From Burhinus oedicnemus (Eukaryota > Chordata > Aves > Charadriiformes > Burhinidae), in NCBI GenBank assembly GCA_008921705.1, contig VFFE01007128.1, positions 2,145,673-2,209,672 on the forward strand: a DNA stretch of 64,000 nucleotides. The letters run 5' to 3'. Below, one piece after another: positions 62,583 to 64,000 of the stretch. The notes below the pieces were generated by a model, which did no database searches, had not been told where the DNA came from, and saw only the letters and a program-made list of their open reading frames with translations. The position numbers and the translations under genes were made by a program. How positions within the stretch are numbered: the stretch's first letter is position 1; each line of letters opens with the position of its first letter.

Positions 62583-64000
62583 TATCACGGAATTTTCAGA
62601 GTTGGAAGGGACCTCTAGAGATCATCTAGTCCAACTCCCCTGCTAAAGCAGGAGTGCCTAGAGCATGTTACTCAGAACTGCATCCAGGCGGGTCTGGAAA
62701 ATCTCCAGAGAAGGGGACTCCACAACCTCCCTGGGCAGCCTGTTCCAGTGCTCTGTCACCCTCACCGTAAAAAAGTTTTTTCTTGTGTTTGAATGGAACT
62801 TCCTATGTTCCAACTTGTGCCTGTTGCCCCTCGTCCTGTCACTGGGAGCCACTGAAAAGAGTCTGCCTCCATCTTCCTCCAACCCACCCTTTAGATACTT
62901 GTAAGCAAGAATAAGGTCTCCCCTCAGCCTTCTCTTCTGCAGGCTAAAGAGTCCCAGCTCTCTCAGCCTTTCCTCATAAGGGAGGTGCTCCAATCCCCCA
63001 GTCATCTTTGTTGCCCTACGCTGGACTCTCTCCAGTAGTTCCCTGTCCCGCTTGAGCTGGGGAGCCCAGAACTGGACCCGGTATTCCAGTTGTGGCCTCA
63101 CCAGTGCAGAGTAGAGGGGGAAGAATGACCTTCCTCGACCTACTGGCCACACTCTTCCCTATGCAGCCCAGGATTCCATTGGTCTTCCTGGCAACAAGGG
63201 CACATTGCTGGCTCCTGGATAATTTCCTATCTGCCAGGACCCCCAGATCCTTCTCGTCAGAGCTGCTTTGCAGCAGGTCCACCCCTAACCTATATTGGTG
63301 CCTAGCATTCTTCCTCCCCAGGTGCAGGACCTACACTTGCTCTTGTTGAACCTCCTTAGGTTCTTCTCTGCCCAGCACTCCCGCCTGTCCAGGTCACTCT
63401 GGGTGGCAGCATGGCCCTCTGGAGTGTCAGCCACCCCTCCCAGTTTGGTATCATCAGCGAACTTGCTGAGGATACACTCTGTCCCCTCATCCAGGTCATT
63501 GATGAATATATTGAACAAGATTGGACCGAGTATTGACCCCTGGGGGACACCACTGGTTACAGGCCTCCAACTTGACACTGCTCCATTAATCACAACCCTC
63601 CAAGTTCTGTCACACAGCCAGCTCTCAATCCACCTCGCTGTCTCCTCATCTAGCCCACACTTCCTCAGCTTCCTGATGAGTATGTTATAGGAGACAGTGT
63701 CGAAAGCCTTGCTGAAGTCAAGGTAGATGACATCTACTGCTCTCCCCTCATCCAGCCAACCAGTTATAACATCACAGAAGGCTGATTGGTCAAGCATGAT
63801 TTACCCTTGGTAAATCCATGCTGACCACTTCCAATAACTTCCTGTTTATCAATGTGTTTGGAGATGACATCCAGAACAAGTCGCTCCATTACCTTCCCAG
63901 AGACAGAGGTGAGACTAACCGGCCTGTAGTTCGCTGGGTCCTCCTTCTTGCCCTTTTTGAAGAGCAAATCCAGTGTATGTGGCAGTACCAAGATTTCTGT
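62583..64000 (-). mobile_element. CR1 LINE with broken ORF2, cut by window edge
   Basis: A minus-strand CR1. Its 3' end lies at about 62,583 (GGTCCCTTCCAACTC and degenerate octamers) and it runs past 64,000. The RT block carries motif A ([11 protein letters not shown]), motif B ([12 protein letters not shown]) and the catalytic FADD motif, then the LDRR/LGVLADRKL and C-terminal [13 protein letters not shown] blocks. The endonuclease domain would lie beyond the window. It is antisense to the presumed PLS1 transcript. Confidence 0.93.
62658..63991 (-). pseudogene. CR1 ORF2 reverse transcriptase, frameshifted
   Basis: Four consecutive pieces of one CR1 reverse transcriptase lie in changing frames: 63,764-63,991 (NYRPVSLTS block), 63,285-63,797 (palm motifs A to C, with FADD), 63,016-63,282 (LGVLADRKLSRSQQC) and 62,658-63,152 (C-terminus). 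The frame changes near 63,78x, 63,28x and 63,1xx, so no intact protein can be made from this copy. Each piece is otherwise well preserved, which suggests a moderately recent insertion. Host-genome retrotransposon, not a gene. Confidence 0.88.

Overview
The window is a stretch of a bird nuclear genome. It carries CR1 non-LTR retrotransposons with the typical avian 3' end (imperfect ATTCTATG octamers), AT-rich introns, two sharp CpG islands, and vertebrate gene order in compact form. The order XRN1 (minus) - ATR (minus) - start of a plus-strand neighbour matches human 3q23 (XRN1-ATR-PLS1). The ATR coding span is only 41 kb, against roughly 130 kb for the human gene. The species cannot be named from the sequence alone.

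Positions 1-16,646 hold the 5' part of XRN1, the cytoplasmic 5'-3' exoribonuclease, on the minus strand. It has 18 coding exons whose phases join without a break (2,100 nt, residues 1-700). All catalytic acidic residues are visible. The rest of the gene lies beyond position 1. A CpG island at about 15,950-17,020 covers exon 1 and the promoter.

Positions 18,290-59,544 hold the complete coding part of ATR, the apical replication-stress checkpoint kinase, on the minus strand. I could place 47 coding exons, the same number as in the human gene. Their phases sum to 7,983 nt, or 2,660 residues plus a stop, with no frameshift or premature stop. The order is HEAT solenoid (exons 1-27), FAT (28-38), PI3K-like kinase (39-45), linker (46) and FATC (47). 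About 1.6 kb separates the ATR stop from the XRN1 start, so the two genes are in tandem.

Positions 59,480-60,490 form a second CpG island with E2F-like, CCAAT and GC-box motifs. It looks like a divergent promoter for ATR and a plus-strand gene. By synteny that gene is PLS1, but no PLS1 coding exon is visible. From 60,500 to 62,582 there is probably its first intron. From 62,583 to the end there is a long minus-strand CR1 with a broken reverse transcriptase.

Other elements are CR1 fragments in ATR introns 4, 5 and 30, an (ATT)11 microsatellite, two long A/T homopolymers, several G-quadruplex motifs at or near acceptors, strand-biased GT/AC-rich tracts, and a 55-bp tandem duplication in XRN1. 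I found no CRISPR-like array, tRNA or rRNA, and no evidence for a novel multi-gene system. The points most worth a second look are lineage differences in ATR phosphosites and repeat structures at splice acceptors.
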